This document shows, piece after piece, positions 6,440-14,327 of a stretch of DNA of 24,684 nt. Origin of the DNA: Bacillota bacterium (GTDB lineage: Bacteria > Bacillota > Clostridia > Christensenellales > SZUA-584); the NCBI GenBank assembly GCA_023415915.1, contig JAEZIZ010000146.1:1-24684 (forward strand), in the 5' to 3' direction. The notes beneath the pieces were generated by a model. The model worked only from the letters and a program-made list of their open reading frames with translations. It ran no database searches and had not been told where the DNA came from. The translations under genes and the position numbers were made by a program. Positions within the stretch are counted from its first letter, which is position 1. Every line of letters starts with the position of its first letter.

Positions 6440-7225
6440 ATGTATATATACACAGTCGACGCGTTTACCGACAGGCCTTTCGGGGGCAACCCTGCGGGCG
6501 TATGCATACTTAAAACCGCAAAGGACGATAAATGGATGCAGCATGTGGCGGCGGAGATGAACCATCCGGAAACGGCGTTTCTGTTAAAGGCGTCGGACGG
6601 ATACATGCTGCGCTGGTTTACACCTAAGACCGAAGTTGACCTGTGCGGGCACGCAACGCTTGCGAGCGCGCACGTTTTATGGGAACAGGGGCTGACAAGC
6701 GCACCTGAGATAAGGTTCCATACCAAGCGCTCGCTATTAAAGGCTAAAAAACACGGGCTGTGGATTGAGATGGATTTTCCCGCTGAGCCGGACGAAGAAA
6801 CGGACGCGCCAAAATATATGCGCGAAAGCCTGGGAGTGCCTATAAAGTATATCGGCAGGAACAGGATAGACTATATAGTAGAGGTGGAAGACGAGCAGAC
6901 GGTAAAGAACTTAAAGCCCGACCTTGTGCTTATGAAGAGCATAACGACGAGGGGCGTGCTTGTTACGGCGAAAGCAGACGACGAGGATACCGATTTTGTG
7001 TCGCGGTGCTTTTTCCCCGCTATAGGCATAGACGAAGACCCCGTTACCGGCTCGGCGCACTGCTGCCTCGGGCCGTACTGGGCGCAAAAGCTTGGTAAAA
7101 CTCAGCTTTCTGCCCGGCAGATATCCGAGCGCGGCGGAGAGCTGCGGCTGAAAGTTACGGGTGAGCGCGTGCTCATATACGGGCAGGCAGTGACGGTGAT
7201 AAAAGGTGAGCTTGAGGCTGACTAA
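6440..7225 (+). CDS. PhzF-family isomerase
   Basis: This is a 261-residue protein with GGGGTGG as ribosome binding site about 8 bp before the ATG. It has the two-lobed PhzF fold signatures: N-terminal VDAFTDRPFGGNPAGV (residues 6-21), the catalytic-glutamate motif NHPETAFL with Glu44, the glycine motif DLCGHATLASAHV (67-79), and the second-lobe mirror motif GIDEDPVTGSAHC (196-208). Length and motifs fit the family. Characterised members isomerise trans-2,3-dihydro-3-hydroxyanthranilate in phenazine synthesis, but most bacterial members have unknown substrates. No phenazine genes are near, so the substrate here is not known. The stop codon overlaps by 4 bp the end of the convergent YbaK gene. 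Confidence 0.93.
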   Translation: MYIYTVDAFTDRPFGGNPAGVCILKTAKDDKWMQHVAAEMNHPETAFLLKASDGYMLRWFTPKTEVDLCGHATLASAHVLWEQGLTSAPEIRFHTKRSLLKAKKHGLWIEMDFPAEPDEETDAPKYMRESLGVPIKYIGRNRIDYIVEVEDEQTVKNLKPDLVLMKSITTRGVLVTAKADDEDTDFVSRCFFPAIGIDEDPVTGSAHCCLGPYWAQKLGKTQLSARQISERGGELRLKVTGERVLIYGQAVTVIKGELEAD

Positions 7226-7707
7226 TCTTCCGTGATGTCGGCAAAGCTTAACGGTATGACGCGCTCTAGTAGCCGCGGGTCGATTTCGACCTGCGTGCCC
7301 ACCTTGCCGGCGTTGAATATTATGTTGTCATAAAGAAGGGCAGTTTCGTCGATTACCGTCGCAAACTGCTTTTTCATGCCTATAGGCGAGCAGCCGCCCT
7401 TTATATAACCGGTAAGAGGCTCTATCATCTTAACGGGTATCAGCTCTACGCTCTTTTCACCAACGGCTTTCGCCGCCTTTTTCAAGTCAAGCTCTTTGCT
7501 TACAGGCAGCACGAACACGTAGTTGACGCGGCTTTTCGCCGCCGTGACTATCGTTTTAAACACCCGCTCGGGATCCTGGCCTATCATACGGGCGACGGTT
7601 ACGCCGTCTATCATGTTGTCGCTTGAATCATACTCGTATTGCCCGTAAGGTATGCCGTGCGTTTCCAAAACGCGCATTACGTTAGTCTTTCTTGCCGGTT
7701 TGGACAT
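7222..7707 (-). CDS. ybaK: YbaK/EbsC-family Cys-tRNA(Pro) deacylase
   Basis: This is a 161-residue protein of the usual family length. The start ATG (7705-7707) has a weak GGCGGG site about 10 bp upstream. The sequence has the family hallmarks VFKTIV with conserved Lys51, the FVLPVSKELDLKKAAKAVG stretch, and GGCSPIGMKK (104-113). YbaK proteins hydrolyse mischarged tRNA, mainly Cys-tRNA(Pro), so they correct errors of prolyl-tRNA synthetase in the cytoplasm. The gene points towards the PhzF gene, and the last 4 bp of each coding region overlap. Upstream, 130 bp separate it from the GNAT gene, with a good terminator for that gene in between, so it should have its own promoter. Confidence 0.92.
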   Translation of the reverse strand: MSKPARKTNVMRVLETHGIPYGQYEYDSSDNMIDGVTVARMIGQDPERVFKTIVTAAKSRVNYVFVLPVSKELDLKKAAKAVGEKSVELIPVKMIEPLTGYIKGGCSPIGMKKQFATVIDETALLYDNIIFNAGKVGTQVEIDPRLLERVIPLSFADITED

Positions 7708-7764
7708 ATAAGTATAACCCGCCTTTCCAGTATTGCTGATATATCAAGCTGCCGCTTATTGCAT

Positions 7765-7800
7765 AAAAAAATCAACCGCTTTTATTATACCGGCGATTGA
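7765..7800 (-). terminator. Leftward terminator of the GNAT gene
   Basis: Read on the minus strand, TCAATCGC pairs with GCGGTTGA (one G-U pair) around a 13-nt loop, followed by seven T. It lies about 40 bp after the GNAT stop codon. Confidence 0.75.
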
Positions 7801-7837
7801 CCAACCCTTATAACTTTACGATTATTGCCGCGAGAGC

Positions 7838-8329
7838 TTAGGCGAGCTTCTTTTCCAGTACGCAGTCGCTGAGGCTGGCGCCGCCGCCCATATCCCTATC
7901 CGTTATCATGAAGCCGAGTTTTTTATATGATTCTATCGAGGCGGTATCATACCTGTTGCACGTGAGCCATACGCGCTTTATTTTGTTCTTGCGCGCATAC
8001 GCGTCTATCATATCGAGCATTGCCCGGGCAATACCTTTGCGCCGGTAGCCCTGCTTTACATACATGCGGCTTAAATACAGGCCGTCCGAACCCTGAGCGA
8101 CGGCGCTGTAGCCGCAGGGCACGTCGTCATAGAGCGCGATATAATACACGCAGCCGTCCTTAATATCGCGCTTTATTGCGCTTGGAGACTGGTATTTTTC
8201 AAGCATGTAGGCTACCTGGGCTTTGCCTATTATGGGAGTGTAGTGCTGCTCCCATATGTCGCGGGCAAGCGCCGCAAGAGTCTTTATATCCGCCGCTTCG
8301 GCGGGCCGTACGCGCAGTCTGTTGTTCAT
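7838..8329 (-). CDS. GNAT-family N-acetyltransferase
   Basis: This is a 163-residue protein with AGAGGT about 7 bp before the ATG. It shows the GNAT fold: an N-terminal LRVRPAEAADIKTLAALARDIW, the acetyl-CoA pyrophosphate loop in motif A (LSRMYVKQGYRRKGIARAML, with R96-x-x-G99-x-A101), and motif B with VWLTCNRYDTASIESYKKLGF. The enzyme would transfer an acetyl group from acetyl-CoA to an unknown amine. The N-terminal half with WEQHYTPIIG resembles small-molecule acetyltransferases rather than ribosomal-protein ones, but the substrate cannot be read from sequence. It follows the germination operon in the same direction but has its own promoter. Confidence 0.9.
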   Translation of the reverse strand: MNNRLRVRPAEAADIKTLAALARDIWEQHYTPIIGKAQVAYMLEKYQSPSAIKRDIKDGCVYYIALYDDVPCGYSAVAQGSDGLYLSRMYVKQGYRRKGIARAMLDMIDAYARKNKIKRVWLTCNRYDTASIESYKKLGFMITDRDMGGGASLSDCVLEKKLA

Positions 8330-8407
8330 AAGAATACCTCTATATTCACACCAGATGCAGTGAGTACGATGATGCCGATATTATATTAATAATACTTTGT
8401 TATATTA

Positions 8408-8436
8408 ATGATATTACACTATATAACGATTTTCAA
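8408..8436 (-). promoter_or_regulatory. Promoter of the GNAT gene
   Basis: On the minus strand TTGAAA (8431-8436) and TATCAT (8408-8413) are separated by 17 bp. The predicted start is near 8402, with a leader of about 73 nt. The -35 box overlaps the stop codon of the germination permease gene. The leader contains a 10-base direct repeat TTATATTAAT (8381-8390 and 8400-8409 on the plus strand). Confidence 0.5.
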
Positions 8437-9524
8437 ATCATTTTTCGAATTTTGCCGGTAATAAAGAGTATTACGGGTATGGCGAGCCCGAAAAAGAGGT
8501 TCAGATAAGGGGCGACGTACTTGGAAAACTTGGTCAGCTGAAATATATCCGAGCTGAAGTACGCCGCGAAAAACAGCGCGAATCCCAGCAGAGGAGTAAG
8601 CAAAGGCGCGTCGCTTTTAAGGCCGAACATGCTTTTTAAAAGCCTTGATATGCAGTAGGTGAAGAACGAAATCGATATAAACTCCGCGAGTATCCAGATG
8701 GACATGAAGAGCGATTCTATGCCCGCCGAAGAATTGAACAGCGAAATATTCTCAACCGCCGAGAAAAAAGGGAGCCGCAGCTTGCTTATAAGCTGCCAGC
8801 CCAGCATGCCTATAAGCGCGAGCATCATCAGTATATCCTTTATTGTAATATATCCGGCGATAAACAAAAGCTTGTTGCGGTTTTTCTTATCATATACTAT
8901 CTGGTCGTTGAATACGAAAAGCGGCGTTAAATACGCAAGCAGCGTAAGCGGATATACGCTTGACTTAATAACCGGCACTATATCGAGCGTGCTAACCGGC
9001 GTGACAAAATCGGGGCGGAAATGCAGGAACAGAAAGAACAGTATGATGACGAATTGTGCGACCATAAGCACGAATATTATCTTGTTCATGCGCGAAATTA
9101 CCTGTATGCCCCATCTGAGCATAATGCCTATAATAAGTACGGCAAGAAACATGATAAGCTTTTCATCCGTTCCAACGAATACCGTGGTTACGAGATTCCC
9201 TCCGGAGTATCTGAGGTAAAGGCCGAGCAGTATGAAAAGCCAAAGCATATAAAGCACGCACAGCGATTTGCCAATAAAATTGCCAAACACCTTGCAGAAT
9301 ATATCGTGAAGCGAATTGCCTTCGAATTTTTTTACTACTCCGAAAAGCATCAGAAAAAACGGTATGTATATAACCATGCTTACTATTATCGTCAGCCATG
9401 CCGCCTGATGGGCGGTGTCGGTAGTGGTGCTGGGTATATAACGCATGGAGGCGGTGTGCCTCATCACGGCAAATATGAGCAGCGCCTGAAGCAACGTTAT
9501 TTTCTGATTACTTTTGTCCTGCAT
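8433..9524 (-). CDS. gerB: Spore germination protein, GerAB-type permease subunit
   Basis: This is a 363-residue integral membrane protein, the usual length for the GerAB/ArcD/ProY family. AGGAGGT lies 5 bp before the ATG. It has about ten hydrophobic segments, and the N-terminus KITLLQALLIFAVMRHTASMRYIP with TAHQAAWLTIIVSM is typical. The family belongs to the amino acid-polyamine-organocation transporter superfamily and forms the germinant-binding membrane subunit of spore germination receptors in the inner spore membrane. It is the last gene of a leftward four-gene operon; the stop of the small upstream gene is only 9 bp away. A missing detail is the usual A-B-C order: here B comes last. 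The germinant cannot be predicted. Confidence 0.93.
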   Translation of the reverse strand: MQDKSNQKITLLQALLIFAVMRHTASMRYIPSTTTDTAHQAAWLTIIVSMVIYIPFFLMLFGVVKKFEGNSLHDIFCKVFGNFIGKSLCVLYMLWLFILLGLYLRYSGGNLVTTVFVGTDEKLIMFLAVLIIGIMLRWGIQVISRMNKIIFVLMVAQFVIILFFLFLHFRPDFVTPVSTLDIVPVIKSSVYPLTLLAYLTPLFVFNDQIVYDKKNRNKLLFIAGYITIKDILMMLALIGMLGWQLISKLRLPFFSAVENISLFNSSAGIESLFMSIWILAEFISISFFTYCISRLLKSMFGLKSDAPLLTPLLGFALFFAAYFSSDIFQLTKFSKYVAPYLNLFFGLAIPVILFITGKIRKMI

Positions 9525-9533
9525 CGCTACCTC

Positions 9534-9731
9534 CTAGCCGACGTTGAATATATCGAGCATTATTTTCGCAAAGCTCGTAAAATCGGAAACCAGCATGAGA
9601 AATACCCCCAAAGCAACCGCGGCTGAGCCTAATATAATAAATAGTACAGCTTCGGTTTTTTCCTTTCGATTAAAAAGGCTCCTTATCTCGAAAAACGATA
9701 TAAGTATGAATATGCATAGTATAATCAGCAT
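9534..9731 (-). CDS. Small two-helix membrane protein of the germination operon
   Basis: This is a 65-residue protein with GGAGG 7 bp before its ATG, starting 3 bp after the stop of the GerC gene and ending 9 bp before GerB. It is almost entirely two hydrophobic helices (about 2-13 and 28-49) joined by a basic stretch RSLFNRKEKTE. Some GerA-type operons in Bacillus and Clostridia carry a fourth gene for a small two-helix protein, sometimes called the D subunit, that affects receptor function. Size, topology and position fit that class. Sequence similarity cannot be checked here, so the assignment rests on context. Confidence 0.8.
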   Translation of the reverse strand: MLIILCIFILISFFEIRSLFNRKEKTEAVLFIILGSAAVALGVFLMLVSDFTSFAKIMLDIFNVG

Positions 9732-9734
9732 GCG

Positions 9735-10943
9735 TCAGCCTCCTCCGCTGCTTATCGGCTCGCTTAACTCGTACGTGTTTTGTATCTGGGAATTCACCCT
9801 TATGTTGACATCCAGAGTTTGAAATATCTCTTTCCAGTCGCTTTGCATCGCCTGCCACTTAACGGGGTCTTTATGGTAAAACGAATCCATTATTTTGGCG
9901 GGGTCCGAACCAAGCTGCTGCATGTTTTCTATTGCGCTTGCTATTTCGCCGCAGATAAGCCGGCTCTGCTGGTTTTCAAGGTAAACGATGTCCTGCGCGT
10001 CCAATGGATTCACGCTGTTGTATTCCACGAGGTTGGATTTTACGCAGACGTTTATGTTGACGGATAGTGGATCGAAGCAGGGCTCAATTTTTGAATCGCA
10101 TCTTATAAGCTCGAGCCCTATACCGCTGCCGTCCTTGTGTTTGACAGATACGCCTGAATACTGGACATCGTTCGTGAGCACATTCAGTCCGCGTGATATT
10201 TCACCGTCCAGAAACCCTGCAAGCTTGTCACCGTCGAAAAGCGCGAAACCGTTGAGAGACGTCAGCTGTTTCTTCTCGCCCGAATCGCCGCCGCTTCCGC
10301 TGTCGCCGCCGCTTCCGCCTTTAGAGCCTTTCGATTGTACTGGGTTTTCTTCGAGCTCAAGCACTGGCATATATATGCTTACCCATGGAACCTGATTATG
10401 TATAGCGTAGTTGATGATATGTATCTCCCGCGACTTTCCGGTTCGTCGCGTAGCGGAAAAAAGCGTGTCCAGATACCCGGCAAGGTCCTCTTTGCCCGTG
10501 TTGGCCTGCTCAAGGTATTCGCTGGCCGTCATGCCTTTTACTACGGCAAGGCGGTAGAGCAGCCTTGTTTCGTCGTCTTCACAGAAAAAGCTGAGCAGCC
10601 GGCCTATGCCCGACTTCGCGGCGTCTTCTCCCAGCAATATATATTTCGCGTGGTACCATGACGGGCGTTTCTCCATCAGCCTATGCAGCTTATCGTCCGC
10701 TTCGAACACCGTAGCTCCCCTGGTCTTGAAGAGCTTATATACTATCTGTTCTTTGCCGGGTTCGCCGCCCGAGCTGACAGCGTCGACAACCACGGTAAGC
10801 ACTATATCTTCGCCCTCTACGTCGATACCCGCGATAAGTATGTTCTGCTCTTCTTCTATCGGAAAGGACTCGGGAAACGTGCACCCCGAGGCAAAGGCGG
10901 CGGCCGCGGCCATAATGAACAGCAGTATCTTGCGTTTAATCAT
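9735..10943 (-). CDS. gerC: Spore germination lipoprotein, Ger(x)C family
   Basis: This is a 402-residue lipoprotein. The signal peptide MIKRKILLFI plus an Ala-rich core ends in the lipobox FASGC with Cys21. After it come family features: NILIAGIDVEGEDIVLTVVV, then the RRGE-like LFKTRGATVFEADDKL, and the helical region WYHAKYILLGEDAAKSG. A low-complexity linker of Gly, Ser, Asp and Lys (about 204-225) joins the N-terminal and C-terminal domains. The C-terminal part (about 226-395) matches the GerC_C domain. GerC lipoproteins sit on the outer face of the inner spore membrane with the A and B subunits. The ATG overlaps the GerA stop by one base (TGATG), indicating translational coupling. Confidence 0.93.
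   Translation of the reverse strand: MIKRKILLFIMAAAAAFASGCTFPESFPIEEEQNILIAGIDVEGEDIVLTVVVDAVSSGGEPGKEQIVYKLFKTRGATVFEADDKLHRLMEKRPSWYHAKYILLGEDAAKSGIGRLLSFFCEDDETRLLYRLAVVKGMTASEYLEQANTGKEDLAGYLDTLFSATRRTGKSREIHIINYAIHNQVPWVSIYMPVLELEENPVQSKGSKGGSGGDSGSGGDSGEKKQLTSLNGFALFDGDKLAGFLDGEISRGLNVLTNDVQYSGVSVKHKDGSGIGLELIRCDSKIEPCFDPLSVNINVCVKSNLVEYNSVNPLDAQDIVYLENQQSRLICGEIASAIENMQQLGSDPAKIMDSFYHKDPVKWQAMQSDWKEIFQTLDVNIRVNSQIQNTYELSEPISSGGG
10285..10318 (-). repeat. Short tandem repeat inside gerC
   Basis: TCGCCGCCGCTTCCGC occurs at 10285-10300 and again at 10303-10318, an 18-bp period that encodes the repeated GGDSGS units of the GerC linker. Its copy number could vary without shifting the frame. 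Confidence 0.8.
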
Positions 10944-12448
10944 CAGCGCGCCCTCCGTTTGTCTTTGGGTGCCAGGTAAAACGGCCTGTGCTTTATCCAG
11001 CTAGCGGGAAACTTCACTATTGAATCGTCAAGCTGAATCGGACGAAGCGTGGTATAAGGTGCGAGGTAATGTACTCCCAATGGCTTTAGTTTCGCGAGCA
11101 GGAAAAAGATAATAAGCAGCGTTATTACCATGCCAATAAGCCCGAGCACGGCGGAAAAAAGAGTACATACGAGCTGGAACAGCCATAACGCCGAGTTGAC
11201 TTCCTTATTGGGCACCGCCATTGAGCAGATGGAAGCCGTCGCGACTACGACTATCGTGGCGGGAGAAACTATGCCCGCCGTTATTGCCGCCTGGCCCAGC
11301 ACGAGGCCGCCGACTATCGATATCGTAGCGCCTATCGCGCGGCTTATCTGCATACTCGCCTGAATGAGCACGTAGAAAGCGAAAGACATTATGAGCACCT
11401 CTATTATCATGCTGAACGGCACTCCTGTGCGCGAAGCTGCTATCTTAATAGCGAGGCTGTACGGTATCATGCCCGGATGGAACATCGTTACTGCCACGAA
11501 AAAGCCGGGCAGAGTTATGCCTAAATAAAAGCATGCGTAGCGTATTATCCTGAAAAACGAAGTGACTATAAAATTTTGGCCGTAATCGGCAGTCGCCTGG
11601 AAAAAATCGCCGAACACAGCGGGCAGCAGCAGCGCGTACGGCAGCTCGTCCACTATTACGGCTATCTTGCCTTCCATAAGGCTTAAGCAGCACACATCGG
11701 GCTTCTCGGTTATTATCGCAGTAGGGAACGGCACGTACTTCTCTTTTACTACGTTTGTGTATATGTCTTGTATCGTCATTATCTTGTCCTGGTCTATTTC
11801 CGCTATACGCTGTTTAAGCGCCCTGACGAATTCGTCGTTGCATATGTTGTGCATATATGCTATTACGTAACGCGTGTTGCTCTGCTTGCCAACGCTGTCT
11901 TCCTCGATTACAAAGTTGTGGCTTTTTATCTTCTTGCGCAGCGTCGTGGTGTTGGTACGCAGCGTTTCCACAAAGCTGTCTTTACCGCTGCGGTACGTAT
12001 TCTCCTCGGTCGCGGCCGTTATACCGCGCTTGTCTATAAAGCCTATCGTGTTTACGACGAACCCGTTTTTTATTTTATCGAACACGAGTATAGTCATACC
12101 GACGAGCATAAGCTCTATCGCTTCCTTCAAACTTTTTACTATATTTATCGACGAAGCTTCGATGCCGCCGTTAATCGATAAGTCGTAAGCCTGCTGCTGC
12201 GTCGTGCATTTCTCGTACCAGCAGCTGCGCGCAAGCGGGAAAACTATGTTATCCCCTATTATTTTCTGGTCGGCCATGCCGTCCACAAAGAACAGCGTTA
12301 CCTTAAGGTCTTCGCGGTTTTTTATAAATATATCCCTGTGCACTATGTCCGTGCTTTCCACGAATATCTTTTTTATATTTTCGGATGTGAATTCGCCCTC
12401 TAAAAGCTTATCCTTATCGTCGGTATCCTTGTTATTCTGGGTGCTCAT
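10943..12448 (-). CDS. gerA: Spore germination protein, GerA-type A subunit
   Basis: This is a 501-residue protein. The open frame extends upstream to 12661, but I start at ATG 12448 because GAGGT lies 5 bp before it and the resulting N-terminus (MSTQNNKDTDDKDKLLEGEF) is the usual acidic start. The extension would also overlap the divergent promoter. Residues 1-270 form the cytoplasmic domain with family motifs GFIDKRGITAATEENTYRS, FVETLRTNTTTLRKKI and PFPTAIITEKPD, and IAVIVDELPYALLLP follows. The C-terminal half has about five membrane helices. The A subunit assembles with the GerB permease and GerC lipoprotein into the germinant receptor and is thought to form an ion channel. It is the first gene of the operon. 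I found no convincing SigG promoter in the 130 bp upstream. Confidence 0.93.
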   Translation of the reverse strand: MSTQNNKDTDDKDKLLEGEFTSENIKKIFVESTDIVHRDIFIKNREDLKVTLFFVDGMADQKIIGDNIVFPLARSCWYEKCTTQQQAYDLSINGGIEASSINIVKSLKEAIELMLVGMTILVFDKIKNGFVVNTIGFIDKRGITAATEENTYRSGKDSFVETLRTNTTTLRKKIKSHNFVIEEDSVGKQSNTRYVIAYMHNICNDEFVRALKQRIAEIDQDKIMTIQDIYTNVVKEKYVPFPTAIITEKPDVCCLSLMEGKIAVIVDELPYALLLPAVFGDFFQATADYGQNFIVTSFFRIIRYACFYLGITLPGFFVAVTMFHPGMIPYSLAIKIAASRTGVPFSMIIEVLIMSFAFYVLIQASMQISRAIGATISIVGGLVLGQAAITAGIVSPATIVVVATASICSMAVPNKEVNSALWLFQLVCTLFSAVLGLIGMVITLLIIFFLLAKLKPLGVHYLAPYTTLRPIQLDDSIVKFPASWIKHRPFYLAPKDKRRAR

Positions 12449-12581
12449 AAAAACCTCATGCATAGTTAATATTTGTAGTTTCTGTAAAAACGGTTCGCGA
12501 TATGCATGCAAAAAGGCTTGGGCTAAAGCTGCGGCGGCATATCCGAATGTTTTCATAACGGTTAATGCGTGAAAATCGATA

Positions 12582-12597
12582 TTGACCATGTGGTCAA
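12582..12597. promoter_or_regulatory. TetR operator 1
   Basis: TTGACCATGTGGTCAA is a perfect 16-bp palindrome. It covers the -35 box, so a bound repressor would exclude RNA polymerase. It has the shape of TetR-family sites, and the TetR gene is the third gene of the operon it would control. Confidence 0.8.
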
Positions 12598-12610
12598 AGC
12601 ATGATACAAT
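12582..12610 (+). promoter_or_regulatory. Promoter of the ABC-TetR operon
   Basis: A -35 box TTGACC (12582-12587) and a -10 box TACAAT (12605-12610) are separated by exactly 17 bp, and TG at 12602-12603 makes it an extended -10. The predicted start is near 12617. The -35 box is the left half of operator 1, and the start site lies in operator 2. Confidence 0.85.
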
Positions 12611-12614
12611 AAAA

Positions 12615-12630
12615 TTGACCGAGTGGTCAA
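12615..12630. promoter_or_regulatory. TetR operator 2
   Basis: TTGACC-GAGT-GGTCAA has the same arms as operator 1. The centres are 33 bp apart, about three helical turns, so two dimers would sit on the same DNA face. The site overlaps the predicted transcription start. Confidence 0.8.
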
Positions 12631-12650
12631 TAAGAAAGGAGCAATGCTGT

Positions 12651-13529
12651 ATGGACGTCATCTCAACGCAAAAGCTGACGAAATACTACGGTAAGAATCG
12701 AGGCGTAATAGACCTTAACTTAAGCGTAAGACAAGGCGAGATATTCGGGTTTATAGGCCCGAACGGCGCGGGGAAATCCACGACGATAAAGCTGCTGCTC
12801 GACTTTATAAGGCCGACGGGCGGCTCGTGCCGCATATTCGGGCTGGATTGCATATCGTCGGCCGCGCAGATAAAAAAGGACGTTGGGTATATACCGGCCG
12901 ACGTCAATTATTACGACGGCATGAGGGTATCGGAACTGCTCGATTATTCGGCGAAATACTACGGCGGAGGCTTTAAGGAGCATACGGAAAAGCTATGCGA
13001 CGCGCTCGAGCTCGACGTGTCGAGAAAGATATCCGAGCTTTCCACGGGCAACAAAAAGAAGGTTGGAATTGCCCAGGCAATGCTGCACAAACCAAAGCTT
13101 TTGATAATGGACGAACCGACTTCCGGGCTCGACCCGCTGATGCAGCATGTGTTCTACGGGCTTTTGAAAGAAGCAAAGCACGAAGGCGCTACGATATTTT
13201 TCTCGTCGCACATACTGAGCGAGGTGCAGCGCGTTTGCGACCGCGTAGGCATTATACGCGACGGCTCGCTGATAAGCACGCAGACTATGGAGGAATTGAC
13301 GGCGGCGCAGTACAAGCGCGTAAGGCTGGCTACCGAGGACGAAATAAACATACCCGGCGCGGAGCGTGTAAACAAGCTGGGCGGCACGGTTGAATTTTTG
13401 TACAAAGGTCCGGCGGATGAGCTGATTGCCGCGCTTGCGGGAGTTCGCCTTGACAACATACTTATAGAGGAACCGCCGCTCGAGGATGTATTCATGGCGT
13501 ATTACCAGGAAGGGGGGAAAGTGAAATGA
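12651..13529 (+). CDS. ABC transporter ATP-binding protein
   Basis: This is a 292-residue protein. The frame is open upstream to 12582, but the ATG at 12651 is the start because AAAGGAG lies at 12635-12641 and the upstream part would span the promoter and operators. It has Walker A GPNGAGKST (36-44), signature LSTGN (130-134), Walker B LLIMDE with Glu155, the D-loop SGLDP, and H-loop His187 (SSHILSE). The Q-loop glutamine is replaced (GYIPADVNYYDGM), as often seen in this exporter group. About 60 C-terminal residues follow the ATPase domain. It would power the permease encoded next, whose start overlaps its stop by 4 bp. Expression should be released when the TetR protein binds its ligand. 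Confidence 0.95.
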   Translation: MDVISTQKLTKYYGKNRGVIDLNLSVRQGEIFGFIGPNGAGKSTTIKLLLDFIRPTGGSCRIFGLDCISSAAQIKKDVGYIPADVNYYDGMRVSELLDYSAKYYGGGFKEHTEKLCDALELDVSRKISELSTGNKKKVGIAQAMLHKPKLLIMDEPTSGLDPLMQHVFYGLLKEAKHEGATIFFSSHILSEVQRVCDRVGIIRDGSLISTQTMEELTAAQYKRVRLATEDEINIPGAERVNKLGGTVEFLYKGPADELIAALAGVRLDNILIEEPPLEDVFMAYYQEGGKVK

Positions 13530-14323
13530 CGCTGCTTATTAGAGAGATGAAAGGAAACGCAAAATCGTTTATAATATGGACGGCGTGCATAGCGGCGCTG
13601 ACGGCGATGTTCATGGCAATGTATCCGTCGTTCGCGGAGCAGGGAAAAGCGGTTAACGACCTGCTTTCAAGCTTCTCGCCGCAGATAATACAGATGTTCG
13701 GAGTTGATTCCCTCGACTTCACCCGGACGATGGACTATTACGCGTACATATTCCAGTACGTGCTGCTGGCGACTATGATACAGTTCATGCTGCTTGGCGC
13801 GAGCCTGCTCTCGAAGGAGGAGGATTCGGGCACAATAAGCTTTTTGTACGCAAAGCCGCTCTCGCGCAGCTATATCGCGGGCACGAAGCTGGTGGCGGGG
13901 ATACTGGGCATAGCGGCGTTCTTTGTGGTAAACACCGCCGCCGTAATAGCTATACTCTCGGCTGTCGACAAAACTGGCATAGATTACGGCACAGTTATAC
14001 TGCTCGGCGCGGCCATGGCATTGGGGCAGCTTATGATGCTGGGAGTCGGCATGCTAGTCTCAATGTTCGTAATAAAGGCGCGGGCGGTTACGTCGGTTTC
14101 TATCGGCATAGTGCTTGTGCTCTACGTAGTCAGCATGTTCGCCAACATGAACAGCGACGTCGAGTGGCTCAAAATCGTTACGCCGTTCCAGTACTTTGAC
14201 GCGCGCTCCATAATAGCGGGCGCCGCAATAGACTGGGTATACGTAGCGCTGCCTTTGGGCGTCGCTGCCGTATGCGCGGCGGCTACGCTTATTATATACA
14301 ACAGAAGGGATTTAAAGTGCTGA
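13526..14323 (+). CDS. ABC transporter permease, ABC-2 type
   Basis: This is a 265-residue membrane protein. The ATG overlaps the ATPase stop (ATGA), so the two are translationally coupled. It has about six membrane segments, starting with MTLLIREMKGNAKSFIIWTACIAALTAMF. The middle has the ABC-2 pattern LLSKEEDSGTISFLYAKPLSRSYIAGTKL, where the EEDSGT...L..P.SR element is the family's coupling-helix region. It pairs with the ATPase to form a transporter with two identical permease subunits, probably an exporter of a toxic compound. That role is inferred from TetR control and from related systems. The substrate is unknown. Confidence 0.92.
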   Translation: MTLLIREMKGNAKSFIIWTACIAALTAMFMAMYPSFAEQGKAVNDLLSSFSPQIIQMFGVDSLDFTRTMDYYAYIFQYVLLATMIQFMLLGASLLSKEEDSGTISFLYAKPLSRSYIAGTKLVAGILGIAAFFVVNTAAVIAILSAVDKTGIDYGTVILLGAAMALGQLMMLGVGMLVSMFVIKARAVTSVSIGIVLVLYVVSMFANMNSDVEWLKIVTPFQYFDARSIIAGAAIDWVYVALPLGVAAVCAAATLIIYNRRDLKC

Positions 14324-14327
14324 GCGC

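Noticed and set aside
12582..12650. N-terminal extension of the ABC ATPase
   Set aside because: It would translate the promoter and both operators, upstream of the predicted transcription start. ATG 12651 has AAAGGAG at good spacing.
12449..12661. N-terminal extension of GerA by 71 residues
   Set aside because: The upstream part has no ribosome binding site, is unlike GerA proteins and would run through the divergent promoter and operators. ATG 12448 with GAGGT fits.
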